In this document: positions 1 to 9,470 of the stretch, piece by piece
Numbering within the stretch: position 1 is the first letter of the stretch
How the letters are laid out: every line of letters begins with the position of its first letter
Source of the DNA: Sinorhizobium kostiense
Lineage (GTDB): Bacteria > Pseudomonadota > Alphaproteobacteria > Rhizobiales > Rhizobiaceae
DNA: 64,000 nt
NCBI RefSeq assembly: GCF_017874595.1
Contig: NZ_JAGILA010000003.1
Coordinates: 1 to 64,000, forward strand
Direction: 5' to 3'
The notes under the pieces: model-generated
Told to the model about the DNA's origin: nothing
The model's input: only the letters and a program-made list of their open reading frames with translations
Databases searched by the model: none
Position numbers and translations under genes: made by a program

Positions 1-981
1 CCCGCTGCCAATCGCTGGCCCGAGCGCAATGGCTGGAGGATCGCCGCGCCGAGCTCCTCGACACTCAGTACTTTCACGTCGTCTTCACGCTGCCGGAGGC
101 CATTGCCGCCATCGCCTACCAGAACAAGGCGCTCGTCTACGGTCTGCTGTTCCGCGCCACGGCCGAGACGCTGCGCACCATCGCCGCCGACCCCAGGCAT
201 CTCGGCGCCGAGATTGGCTTCTTCGCTGTTTTGCACAGCTGGGGGCAAAATCTACTGCACCATCCCCACCTGCATTGCGTCGTCCCGGGTGGCGGGTTCT
301 CGCCAGATGGCGAGCGCTGGATCGCCTGCAAGCCGGGCTTCTTCCTGCCGGTCCGCGTGCTCTCACGCCTGTTTCGCCGCTTGTTCCTGCAGCATCTGGA
401 GAAGGCCTTCGACGCCGGCAAGCTGCAGTTCTTCACCGCCTTGCAGCACCTCAGCGAGTGCAAAGCCTTCCGGCGCTATCTGGCGCCCGTTCGAAAGACC
501 GACTGGGTGGTCTACGCCAAGCCGCCCTTCGCTGGGCCCGAACAGGTGCTCGATTACGTCGGTCGCTACACGCATCGTGTCGCCATCTCCAACAACCGCC
601 TCGTCGATATCGAGGATGGCGCTGTGCGCTTCCGCTGGAAGGATTATCGGCATGGTGATCGGCAAAAGGTCATGACGGTGTCGACCGACGAATTCATCCG
701 CCGCTTTCTGTTGCATGTCCTGCCCGAGGGCTTTCATCGGATCCGCTACTACGGTTTTCTTGGCAATCGGTATCGCGAACAAAAACTTGCCCATTGCCGC
801 GACCTGCTCGGCATGCCGATTCCCGAGCCATCACAGAGCCAGGCTCCGAAGGAGTACCGCGATCGAGGAGCTCACCGGGCGTTCCCTCAGGCAATGCCCG
901 GCCTGTCGTCAAGGGCAGATGATCACCATCGAAATCTTCGACGGCGTCACAGGACCGCCGCGATACTGGGATACGTCATGA
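1..981 (+). pseudogene. IS91 family transposase, 5'-truncated and frameshifted
   Basis: An open frame enters from the window edge and runs to about 858 with residues typical of IS91 transposases, including the HxH motif in LLHHPHLHCVVPGGG (about 260-305) and the YVGRYTHRVAISN block (about 555-595). Near 860 the frame breaks: relative to the second copy at 8.5 kb a few bases are missing in the ACCGCGA..GAGGAGCTC stretch. The C-terminal part (EELTGRSLRQCPACRQGQM) continues in another frame to a stop at 981. It is therefore unlikely to make an active enzyme. Family assignment is from remembered motifs. Confidence 0.75.
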
Positions 982-1359
982 AAGAAGCACACCGCTTTCA
1001 TCGCCACCGTAGCACCGTTCCGCCGGAAACCGGTCGGTCCCGAGAAGGTGCGTGCCGTCGCGCCTACCAGCCCTTCCCGGCAGGTCACAACGGCAGTCTT
1101 TACCGCTACAACGGCAATCTTTATCCTTGTCGAATTCGAAATCGGCGCTGCTTCCGTCCCGTGCACCCCGCGGCGGCGCACGTCAATACCGCCCCTGCGA
1201 CTCCTTTCCTTGGAGCCGCACTATTCAATACCCATAGAACCTGAATCGCGCCCGCGGCTTAGCCCAACACGTTTTTAGCGCACCGTCGCCATCGGCCTCG
1301 GCGCGCCCGTCAAAGTGGATACACGCGACGCCACGCTAAAAACGCTCTGCATTACGTGC
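1..1359 (+). mobile_element. IS91-type element, copy 1 (left end outside window)
   Basis: The segment holds a transposase of the IS91 rolling-circle type followed by about 380 bases of non-coding tail. The tail (about 1140-1359, ending ...CTCTGCATTACGTGC) is repeated in the same orientation at about 8850-9065, so the right boundary is set by where the two copies stop matching. The left part runs off the window. IS91-type elements move by rolling-circle transposition and can carry off neighbouring DNA, which matters because the NRPS/PKS gene lies between the two copies. Confidence 0.75.
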
Positions 1360-1600
1360 CGCGCCACATAACCGTTCAACAGTGCGCTTTACGTCTTCCG
1401 GGCCAAACGGGCGGACAGAGTGAAGATCGTCTGGTGGGACCGCTCCGGGGTCTGCCTTCCGGCTCCGGATCGACTGCGCATAATCCCGGTTATGTATGTA
1501 ACCTCACCGCTGTCGTCTTCCCATTGGGGATGGGCAGCCGCCCGCATTGCCCCGCCTGAAGTGCAGCGTCCGAGGGTGCGATGCTCCCGCACTTTCGCGG

Positions 1601-4600
1601 TCATGGCGACTGGTGGCCGTTACGTCTGGTAATTCGGTCATAGAGATCACCGAACGTCTCGGCCTTGAGTATCTCATCGAGTTGCGGCGACCTCCAGCGA
1701 TCGCTTTTCTTCAAACGAACTTGAAGTTCAGTGGCGAGAAGGCTGTCTCCGCCAACGTCGAAGAAGTTGTCGTGTAGTCCTATTTCTTTTGCGCCCAGAA
1801 AAGACCTGACTTCCTCAAGGAAGAGGCTCCTCGGATCGCCTTCCTTTACTATGTTGTCCTTTCTTTCTCTGACTTCTTCCGGCGAAGACATTTTCTCTTC
1901 TTCCAGCAGCTCGTCGGGCGCGACTGTTCGGACCTTGTCGACCTGACTGCGTGCAGGCAAGGATCGCGGTGGTAGAAGCACCTGGCCGTCGCCGTCCGGC
2001 CAGCAACGGTGACCGTCAAATGAATACGTTGGAAGAGGAAGGCGTTGTCGAGTACCGAATGGTTCCAATTGATCACTTGCCCGCTTCCAATCCACCGCAA
2101 CACCGGCGGCCCAGAGAGCCCCAAGGCATTCGAGAAGGATATGGCGGTCAGTGGACTCTTCGTCGTTGTCATCGCGAGCGGCCGCGACGATCGTAGGGAT
2201 TCTGCTCGTACGATCCTCTGGGTTGATGGCCCCCTGGGCGAGCCACGCCAAATTGCGCGAGGGCCCAAGGTCAATGAGTGCAGTTGCACCAGCCGCGACC
2301 ACGGTCTCGATAGAGCGATCGAATCGGATGATTCCAGTTGCTTGCCTACTCCAGTGGCTCTCCGGTAACGGTACCTTCGTCCCGTGCAGAGATCCTGAAT
2401 TCAGAGCGATGTCGACATCCGGCAACCGCTTTTCAAGGGTGCGGGCCTGCGCGTCGATGATATCAGCCGCTGGTTTCATCAGCGGAGAATGGCTAGGCAC
2501 CCCAGCTGTATTAAGGAGGCGGTTGGGGATCTTTGCTTGTTCGAGCCTCTCCTGAAGGCTTTCAAGAAGTTCCCGCCTGCCGGTGAACACGACGCTGGTT
2601 TTTGAGTTCACCACACCGACGTTGATCTCGCCCGCTTCAACTCGAGCGCGCCAAGCGTCCTCCATGAGAATACGGTTAGCGTCGTCGGGGGCGCATCTGG
2701 CCGAAATCATAGCACCCTCGACACCAAGATCCGACATAGCGCGGCTCCGATTGACCGTCAGCCCAATCGCATCTTCCAGTGTCAGAACGCTTGCTAGGGT
2801 GGCCACGACGTAATCGCTCATGCTGTGTTCGACAAGATAATCGGGACGCACTCCACATAGTTCGAGCAAACGTGCCGTGGCGTATTGCACTGAGAAAATC
2901 ATCACGCTTATTTCTTCGAAGGAAGCGGTCGCGTATGCGTCATCTTCCCCAAACAGTACTGTCTCCAGGTCACGATCCAGAACCTTGCGACTAGCGGCGG
3001 CACAAGCTAGGAAGGCCTTGCGAAAGTCCGGCACGTGATCGAACAGATCTTTGAACATTCCCGGGTGCTGCACTCCGCAGCCCGGCAGCATAAAGCCAAT
3101 AGACGGCGAGGAAAGGGTCCGATCAGCCACACGATCCACCTCTTCTTCTAACCTATCAATGGCCATGTCCAAGTTGCGGGCCACAACGACGGTTCGATAT
3201 TCAAATGGGCATCTCGCCACGCGTAGCGTGTGGGCGACGTCACCGAGATCGATATGGCGGTTGCGCTGAAGGAACACGGCTAGATTGTGGCAGGCCCGAC
3301 TTAGCGCCGATGGGGTCTTTGCAGACAGGCAAAGGGCGTGAGATCCCCGCTCGACCGATCCAGGCCAAGACCTTGCGTTGTCGCTGTCCCATTCCTGCAG
3401 CACGATATGGCAGTTTGTTCCGCCTATACCAAGGCCAGTGACTCCGGCGGTGCGCGCGCGCCCCCGCGGACGGGGCCAGGGTCTAAGCTGCTCATTGACG
3501 AAGAAGGGCGTGTCCTCCAGACCCAGATCTTCGTTCAGTCGGTTGATGTTTATGGTCGCGGGGATTACCCCGTGCTGAATCGTGAGAACCGCCTTGATAA
3601 AGCTCGCGACCCCAGCGGCGAAGTTGGTATGGCCGATATTCGGTTTGATTGACCCGAGCGCACAGGCGTTTCGCGTTTGCTCTTGCCCCGCGAACACTTC
3701 TGCCAGAGCGCGGACCTCGATCGGGTCACCCACCTTGGTGCCGGTCCCATGCATTTCGATGTATTCCACATCATCAGCGCCGAGTGCTGCTGAAGCAAGT
3801 GCTTGGCGCACAACAGCGGCCTGGCCTCGCGCGCTAGGCGCCGAGAAGGACGATTTGGTGCGGCCGTCGTTGTTAATGGCACATCCTTTTACGACTGCGT
3901 GGATCGGGTCGCCCGCCGCAACCGCATCTTCGAGTCGCTTGAGGACGACGACCCCTACCCCATCTCCGAACACCGTGCCGCTGGCATCAGCATCAAAGGT
4001 TCGGCACACACCGTCCTTAGAATTGATGAAGTTTTTAACATATTGATACCCAGCTTGAGGAAAGGTGATGCTCGCCGCGCCTGCCAGCGCCATGTCGCAA
4101 TAGCCGGCCGCGAGTGATTGAGCCGCGACAGCAATTGCCACCAGGCCAGTTGAGCATGCGGTTTGCACCGCAACGCTTGGGCCGTTGAGGTTCAGCATGT
4201 AGGATACGCGTGAGGCGAGATAGTCCTTGTCGTTGCCGAGTTCCGTAAGGAAAGCGAGCGGGGCGTTGGTGGGATCGACTAGGCCGCCCCCCTTCAAATG
4301 GTGTAGTAGATATAGCGGGAGGGACGAACCTGCGAACACCCCGGTCCGGCCCTCATGCTGGCTTGGCGCATATCCGGCCGACTCGAGTGCCTTCCAGCAG
4401 CATTCGAGGAACAGGCGATGCTGCGGGTCCATTAACGTTGCCTCACGCCTTGAGATATCCCAGAAGTCCGGATCGAAAAGGTCCACATCGTTGAGATGGG
4501 CACCCACGCGCACATAATCGGAGCGATTCAGGACAGCCTCCGGAATGCCCCGTGCTTTGAGTTCCTGCTCTGAAAGCGGGGCGATCGAGCAGACCCCTTG

Positions 4601-7396
4601 GCAGAGGTTTTCCCAGAGCGCATCGACGGTATCCGCGCCGGGGAAACGCGCGGCCATACCAATCACCGCAATGTCCATCGCGGGGCCGCGTCGCCCATCG
4701 AACGCCGCAGTCTGCGCCAAACCCGCTGAGCTCGGCGGTGTGCTCGGAAGCTTGCGGTTATGGGGACGGCGCTGCTCGCCGCCGCATTTGCGGAGAAGAG
4801 CCGTGAGTTCTTTGAAAGTTGGATTGAGGAAGACCTCCACGACGCGGATTTCCGCCTTCAGACTCCGACGAAGCTGCGTGCAGAGACGGGCAGCCAGAAG
4901 GGAGTGTCCGCCGCAGTCGAAAAAGTTGTCGCCCGGGTCAGCAACCTCAACCTTGAGAAGGTCGCGCCAGGCTGCGCGAAGTGCCGATTCGATCTCGTCG
5001 GCACCTGTCACTGGAGTGCACGCCTCTTTCGAGACGTCGCGGAGGCGCGATCGATCAAGTTTCCCGTTAGCAGCAATGGGCAATTCTGTCAGAGCGACGA
5101 ATTCTGACGGAATTGCATAATGCGGCACCTCAGACTTCAAATGCGCCCGCAAGGAAGCCTGCCACCCCTTGTGCGGATTCCGCAAGACTACATAGGCGAT
5201 CAGTCGATTAGGCTGGCCGGTCGTCGGATCGAGCTCCGGCACGACGGCGGCGGAGGAGACGCCGGAGTACCGAAGCAAAGCAGCTTCTACCGACGCGGGA
5301 ACGACGCTATATCCTCGGATCTTCACCATGAAAGCGCAGCGCCCGATAATCTCCAAGTGGCCGCCGGGTAGCATGCGGCCAAGATCGCCAGTGCGGAACA
5401 TGTTGCCATCAGCGCGGAACGGGTCGGGAAAAAACCTTTCTCGTGTCATCTCGGGACTGTTGAGATATCCATGGGCCAAGACATCGCCGCCGACGAAGAC
5501 CTCGCCCAAGAAGCCCAGAGGTACGGGATCGCGTTCCTCCCCGAGGATATAGACACTGGCGTTGTGCTGAGGCGGACCGACTGGTACGACCTTATGTGTT
5601 GTCGCAGGATCGATCTCGCTCAAGTCAATGTACGTGACATCGTTCGCCTCCGCAGCGCCGTAGTAATTGATAATTTTGACATGCGGCAGCGCATGCCTCA
5701 CACGTGCAAGCAATGCTGCTGTTACCACCTCGCCTGACAGGTAAATCAATCGGAGATCCGGAAGACAGGAGGGGAGGTCGAGGAAGCCACTGCCGAGAAT
5801 CACGTCCAGCAGTGAAGGCGTTAATAGCGTTCTGGAAATTCGATTTCGTTCCAAGTACTCGACCAGTTGGCGCGGATCGTAGATGACATCGTCCGGTATC
5901 AGATAGGCAGGCACCCCGGCGAGGATCGGCCGCATTATCTCCCAGACCAAGAAGATATTAACCGCCTCGCGCTCATCAGGCGCGTATGGCAGCACGTGAT
6001 AGCGCCACTGGTAAGAGCATACAGTGCTTCGGTGGGGGCAGACGATCCCTTTCGGTTCACCAGTCGTCCCAGACGAAAATACAATCTGGGCCGGCGCATC
6101 GAGATCGACTGCTGGGGCATTGGCCGGATTGGCTTTGCCGGGTTGCGCTTCCCAACCCTCGTCGAGCGACAGCGCAATACCGGGCCAGTTAGGAGGAAGG
6201 TTGGCTGCGAATCGGTTGTTGGTGACGACGACTTCAACAGATGCCTTTTCAAGTATCCGCTTTATCGCAGCAACGGGCTGCGCTTTGTCGAGCACGACGT
6301 AAGCCGCCCCCGTCTTAAGTATACCGAACAGCGCGATGGCGTATTCAGGTGAAGTATCCATTAGGATACCCACGCGCGAACCTCGGCTCTGAGCATGTCC
6401 GAGCAGGTGACTGGATAGTATCTCGCTGAGGTCATCGAGCTCACGGTACGTTAAGATCCCCATCTCTGAGACGACAGCAGGAGCCTCGGGATTGAGTGCC
6501 GCTTGTTTGCGAAATTGGTCATGCAATGGTAGTTCGGGATAAGGTCGGGGCTCGCCAATTCGAATGGAAGCTGGGAGTTGTGTCTTCACCTCCCCAACCT
6601 CATGCAGAAGGGCCGAAACCACTTCCGCCGTCATGGAATGGGTGAAAAAGTGATCGCTATCAAACATAATCCGGGCAAAGCGTGACGTCGTAAGCCGACG
6701 CCATTCGTCTAGATCATTGGCATTTATCATTTCGTCTTGAACTCCGCCCATTGCGGTAATTGCCGCGTCGAGAGGCGTTGGTAAGTTCCGATCGTAAGTC
6801 TCCGCAAGTTCGAGATCGGCCCGCAGCGGCGGCAAGATAAAGTCATGCAGGAGTTCCTCATTTGCCAAGGCCTCCTGGGGGAGCAAGCCAAGGATCCGGA
6901 CCACATCGGTTAACTTATCGTCGTCGTAACTATGCATGGGCGGCTCATCCGCCGGCACGTCCGCCGACTCATGAGCCGACACGACAACATGGAAGGGAGA
7001 TGACTGACCGGCCTTCTCCAGGGAGCGGGCGATCTCGTAGGCCACGAGGGCACCTACGCTATGACCGAAGAAAATAAAAGGCCGGTCGCTGTACCCGCCG
7101 AGCGCCTCAGTGACCATCGACACTAGTACGTCCATGCTGCGGATAGGAGCCTGCGCTGAGCGTTTGCCCCGCCCGGGAAGATCCAGGCAAATCAACTCAA
7201 CGTCTTCCGGAAGATATTCAGACCAGGTATGGAACGATTTGACGCCGCCACCCCCATGCGGAAAGCAGAATATCCGATACGACGGCTCAAATGAACGCTT
7301 TACGACGCTCAGCAATGCTTTGGCTTCATCGGGATTATTTGACATTTCTCCAACTACTCCACTGATCAACTGCTTGAGATAACCGTTTCTATTCAT
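1601..7396 (-). CDS. hybrid NRPS/PKS, domain order TE-A-T-KS-AT-T
   Basis: A 1931-residue assembly-line enzyme. Domains seen: thioesterase (about 40-270; GHSVG with Ser113, likely His249); adenylation (about 290-790; SSGTTGEPKG at 441-450, NGKLDR near 777); carrier (about 800-870; DNFFDCGGHSLL, Ser832); ketosynthase (about 907-1335; Cys1081 in TACSTGL, His1216, His1256); acyltransferase (about 1430-1750; Ser1525); second carrier (about 1855-1925; DNFFDVGGDSLL, Ser1885). It has no condensation, ketoreductase or C-terminal release domain. An acyl or aminoacyl unit would be loaded, extended once and left as a beta-keto thioester. A thioesterase at the N terminus is unusual. The adenylation pocket lacks the Asp that binds an alpha-amino group, and the AT active-site motif is EHSMS instead of GHSxG. 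The start overlaps the upstream small gene by ATGA; an internal ATG at residue 18 with GGAG before it is an alternative. Product unknown. Confidence 0.93.
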   Translation of the reverse strand: MNRNGYLKQLISGVVGEMSNNPDEAKALLSVVKRSFEPSYRIFCFPHGGGGVKSFHTWSEYLPEDVELICLDLPGRGKRSAQAPIRSMDVLVSMVTEALGGYSDRPFIFFGHSVGALVAYEIARSLEKAGQSSPFHVVVSAHESADVPADEPPMHSYDDDKLTDVVRILGLLPQEALANEELLHDFILPPLRADLELAETYDRNLPTPLDAAITAMGGVQDEMINANDLDEWRRLTTSRFARIMFDSDHFFTHSMTAEVVSALLHEVGEVKTQLPASIRIGEPRPYPELPLHDQFRKQAALNPEAPAVVSEMGILTYRELDDLSEILSSHLLGHAQSRGSRVGILMDTSPEYAIALFGILKTGAAYVVLDKAQPVAAIKRILEKASVEVVVTNNRFAANLPPNWPGIALSLDEGWEAQPGKANPANAPAVDLDAPAQIVFSSGTTGEPKGIVCPHRSTVCSYQWRYHVLPYAPDEREAVNIFLVWEIMRPILAGVPAYLIPDDVIYDPRQLVEYLERNRISRTLLTPSLLDVILGSGFLDLPSCLPDLRLIYLSGEVVTAALLARVRHALPHVKIINYYGAAEANDVTYIDLSEIDPATTHKVVPVGPPQHNASVYILGEERDPVPLGFLGEVFVGGDVLAHGYLNSPEMTRERFFPDPFRADGNMFRTGDLGRMLPGGHLEIIGRCAFMVKIRGYSVVPASVEAALLRYSGVSSAAVVPELDPTTGQPNRLIAYVVLRNPHKGWQASLRAHLKSEVPHYAIPSEFVALTELPIAANGKLDRSRLRDVSKEACTPVTGADEIESALRAAWRDLLKVEVADPGDNFFDCGGHSLLAARLCTQLRRSLKAEIRVVEVFLNPTFKELTALLRKCGGEQRRPHNRKLPSTPPSSAGLAQTAAFDGRRGPAMDIAVIGMAARFPGADTVDALWENLCQGVCSIAPLSEQELKARGIPEAVLNRSDYVRVGAHLNDVDLFDPDFWDISRREATLMDPQHRLFLECCWKALESAGYAPSQHEGRTGVFAGSSLPLYLLHHLKGGGLVDPTNAPLAFLTELGNDKDYLASRVSYMLNLNGPSVAVQTACSTGLVAIAVAAQSLAAGYCDMALAGAASITFPQAGYQYVKNFINSKDGVCRTFDADASGTVFGDGVGVVVLKRLEDAVAAGDPIHAVVKGCAINNDGRTKSSFSAPSARGQAAVVRQALASAALGADDVEYIEMHGTGTKVGDPIEVRALAEVFAGQEQTRNACALGSIKPNIGHTNFAAGVASFIKAVLTIQHGVIPATININRLNEDLGLEDTPFFVNEQLRPWPRPRGRARTAGVTGLGIGGTNCHIVLQEWDSDNARSWPGSVERGSHALCLSAKTPSALSRACHNLAVFLQRNRHIDLGDVAHTLRVARCPFEYRTVVVARNLDMAIDRLEEEVDRVADRTLSSPSIGFMLPGCGVQHPGMFKDLFDHVPDFRKAFLACAAASRKVLDRDLETVLFGEDDAYATASFEEISVMIFSVQYATARLLELCGVRPDYLVEHSMSDYVVATLASVLTLEDAIGLTVNRSRAMSDLGVEGAMISARCAPDDANRILMEDAWRARVEAGEINVGVVNSKTSVVFTGRRELLESLQERLEQAKIPNRLLNTAGVPSHSPLMKPAADIIDAQARTLEKRLPDVDIALNSGSLHGTKVPLPESHWSRQATGIIRFDRSIETVVAAGATALIDLGPSRNLAWLAQGAINPEDRTSRIPTIVAAARDDNDEESTDRHILLECLGALWAAGVAVDWKRASDQLEPFGTRQRLPLPTYSFDGHRCWPDGDGQVLLPPRSLPARSQVDKVRTVAPDELLEEEKMSSPEEVRERKDNIVKEGDPRSLFLEEVRSFLGAKEIGLHDNFFDVGGDSLLATELQVRLKKSDRWRSPQLDEILKAETFGDLYDRITRRNGHQSP

Positions 7397-7659
7397 CGCA
7401 CATCAATGCCGGTTGAGCTCAACATCGCCTGTGACATGGCGGTAGACGCGGATCGCCGAGCCTTCCCCTCCACCTCATCTGAGAGGTTGAACTCATTGGA
7501 CAACTGAAACTGAGGAACGTCAGATAATGGCTCGAGTAAGCCTATTTGGAAGTCGCTCAGCCAGGCGTCATTTAGCAGCGCCATATGTCCAGCTCTCGAC
7601 CTGACCCGCACTACGGGGTCTGCGAGGAATTCTTCCTTCAACCCCGCCGGTTGACCCAT
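7393..7659 (-). CDS. small protein translationally coupled to the NRPS/PKS
   Basis: An 88-residue reading frame begins at ATG 7659 with a strong Shine-Dalgarno sequence (GGAGGA, five bases upstream). Its stop overlaps the NRPS/PKS start codon as ATGA, the usual sign of translational coupling. The NRPS/PKS start has no good ribosome site of its own, which supports the small frame being translated. The protein (MGQPAGLKEEFLADPVVRVR...) has no signal peptide or membrane segment and is not an MbtH-type protein. I do not recognise the family. It could be an accessory protein, a leader, or the remnant of a longer gene. Confidence 0.6.
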   Translation of the reverse strand: MGQPAGLKEEFLADPVVRVRSRAGHMALLNDAWLSDFQIGLLEPLSDVPQFQLSNEFNLSDEVEGKARRSASTAMSQAMLSSTGIDVR

Positions 7660-7778
7660 CAATTCCTCCGCAAAAAGCCAGCGACGCTCCGGGATAAGAT
7701 GGGATTAGTCGCCAAGTTGGACTACGCTTATCCACAGCGAGGATAGCAGCGGCAGGCGACTGCAAAAATAAAACATTC

Positions 7779-7818
7779 GTTAAACTTAGTTTAAAGCCAT
7801 TTTTACATACGTTTAAAG
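7779..7818 (-). promoter_or_regulatory. palindrome plus repeated half-site upstream of the NRPS/PKS operon
   Basis: A perfect odd palindrome TTAAACTTAGTTTAA lies at 7780-7794. The octamer GTTTAAAG occurs at 7789-7796 and again at 7811-7818, 22 bases (two helical turns) apart. The cluster sits about 120-160 bases upstream of the small-gene start in an AT-rich stretch, where an operator would be expected. No binding protein can be named. AT-rich sequence makes chance palindromes more likely. Confidence 0.4.
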
Positions 7819-8333
7819 ACAACAAACCATTCTACAATAAACCGGATTTCCATTCGACTTCGCTTCGTAATGGACGACGCCTCAAAGTAACTGCATAGAT
7901 TTTGCGCCTCACGCAGCCGCACATGAGACGCTGCTGATGCCGGCAAAGGCGACGGTTGCTGCTTGGTCCCGTTCAAGATCCCACGCCCTTGCTGATCGCT
8001 ACAGTCAACGGCTGGGTTGGTGAGAACCATGAGCTTAGCTCAATCTATTCGGGTCAGCGCGATCTTCGAAGATTGCTCATCAGTGGGACATCGGCGCTCG
8101 TGCGGGTGGGCATCACGAATGAAGGCTCGTAGCTATCACGCATGATCGCCAGAAAAGCCGCCGATGCTGATTTACGGTCGCGCTCGCCAATCGAATGGCC
8201 CGTATCGCCTGGGCTCTGATGACCAATGATGGCCGCTACGAGCCAGCGGCAGTATGAGTTCAGCTTAGCGGAAAGGTTGCACTGATCGCCAAAGCGAATG
8301 TGAGCAGGTCGAACGAAGAATGGACAAACAGTC
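7819..8333. other. intergenic region, no gene seen
   Basis: About 500 bases between the putative operator and the second IS91 copy. Short open frames exist on both strands but none has recognisable content or a good ribosome site. No nod-box-like or sigma-54-like sequence was found by eye. Confidence 0.5.
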
Positions 8334-9065
8334 ATTGTGCTGCACACCCGGGGGCAAAGTTTGCTGCACCATCCCCATCTGCACTGCGCTGGGCCGCACG
8401 CGTTGGATCGCCTGCAAGCGGCAAAAGGTCATGACCGTGTCGACCGATGAGTTCATCCGCCGTTTTCTGTTGCACGTCCTGCCCGAGGCTTCGCGAACAA
8501 AAAGCTTGGCCATTGCCGCGACCTGCTCGGCATGCCGGTTCCCGAGCCCTCGGAGAGCCCGGCTCCGAGGGAGTACCGCGACCGTTACGAGGAGCTCACC
8601 GGGCGTTCCCTCAGGCAATGCCCGGCCTGTCATCAAGGCGGCAGATTATCACCATCGAACCTTCGACGGCATCACCGGACCACCGCAGCCATACCGCGAT
8701 AGGTCATGAGGAAGCGCAGCACTTTCATCGTCGCCGCATCGCCCCGTTCGGCCGGCAACTGGGCCCGGCCCCGGGAAAGTGTGCGCCGGCGCGCCCACCA
8801 GCGCCTTCCGGCAGGTCATGGATTCAATCGTCACCTCTTTCGAAACCGGAATCCGCGCTGCTTTCGATCACCCGCGCTCCCGCCACCCCTGCATCCACTG
8901 TGCGATGCTCTTTCCTTGACGGGCATCATTCAACACCCACAGAACGCCACTTGCGCCCGCGGCTTAGCCCAACACGCTTTTAGCGCACTGTCGCCATCGG
9001 CCTCGGCGCGCTCGTCAACGTCGATACCCGCGAGCCACGCCAAAAACGCTCTGCATGATACGTGC
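8334..9065 (+). mobile_element. IS91-type element, copy 2 (internally deleted remnant)
   Basis: This stretch matches copy 1 in the same orientation but is collapsed. A piece matching the central transposase (about 8338-8415) is joined directly to the C-terminal part (KVMTVSTDEFIRRFLLHVLPE, about 8427-8490). It then continues through EELTGRSLRQCPACHQG to about 8700 and through the non-coding tail to ACGTGC at 9065. Several deletions and frame changes rule out an active transposase. Together with copy 1 it forms direct repeats around the NRPS/PKS operon. Confidence 0.75.
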
Positions 9066-9470
9066 AAAATCATATTCGAACTTTAACAATTACAGGCGCG
9101 TTTAGGATTGACTTAGACAATCAGCCATTTAAACTTCCCCTTAGACTATGCGATGAGAATAATGCATGGGATGGTCTCAGGATCGCACCTAGAAGGCAAA
9201 GCGGCTTCGGCAACCCGTCAGCCCAAGTCAAAGGCGAGGTGCTGGCCGAATACAGCCGTTTATGGCCCGCGAATCCGGTGCCGCAATCAGACGTTAAACC
9301 CTTTGTACCCGTCGCGTTGCCGTTCCAGACTTGCCCCGAATTCACTTGGTACATAACGTGTTAAGAGATCGGGCCGCAAGGGTCCCTCAAATTCGAGCCG
9401 AGGTCATCGGAATTCCGTCTAACGAGCTAGTCTGGCCTGAGCCACTAGTGTGTGAGCATAGGATAATTTT
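9066..9470. other. intergenic region, no convincing gene
   Basis: The sequence is AT-richer at the left (around 9066-9170). A 100-codon open frame at 9062-9364 on the plus strand has no recognisable domain and starts inside the IS91 end, so it is not called. The dehydrogenase gene follows; its promoter was not identified. Confidence 0.4.

Noticed and set aside
9062..9364. 100-codon open frame before the SDR gene
   Set aside because: It starts inside the IS91 terminus and shows no recognisable domain or ribosome site.
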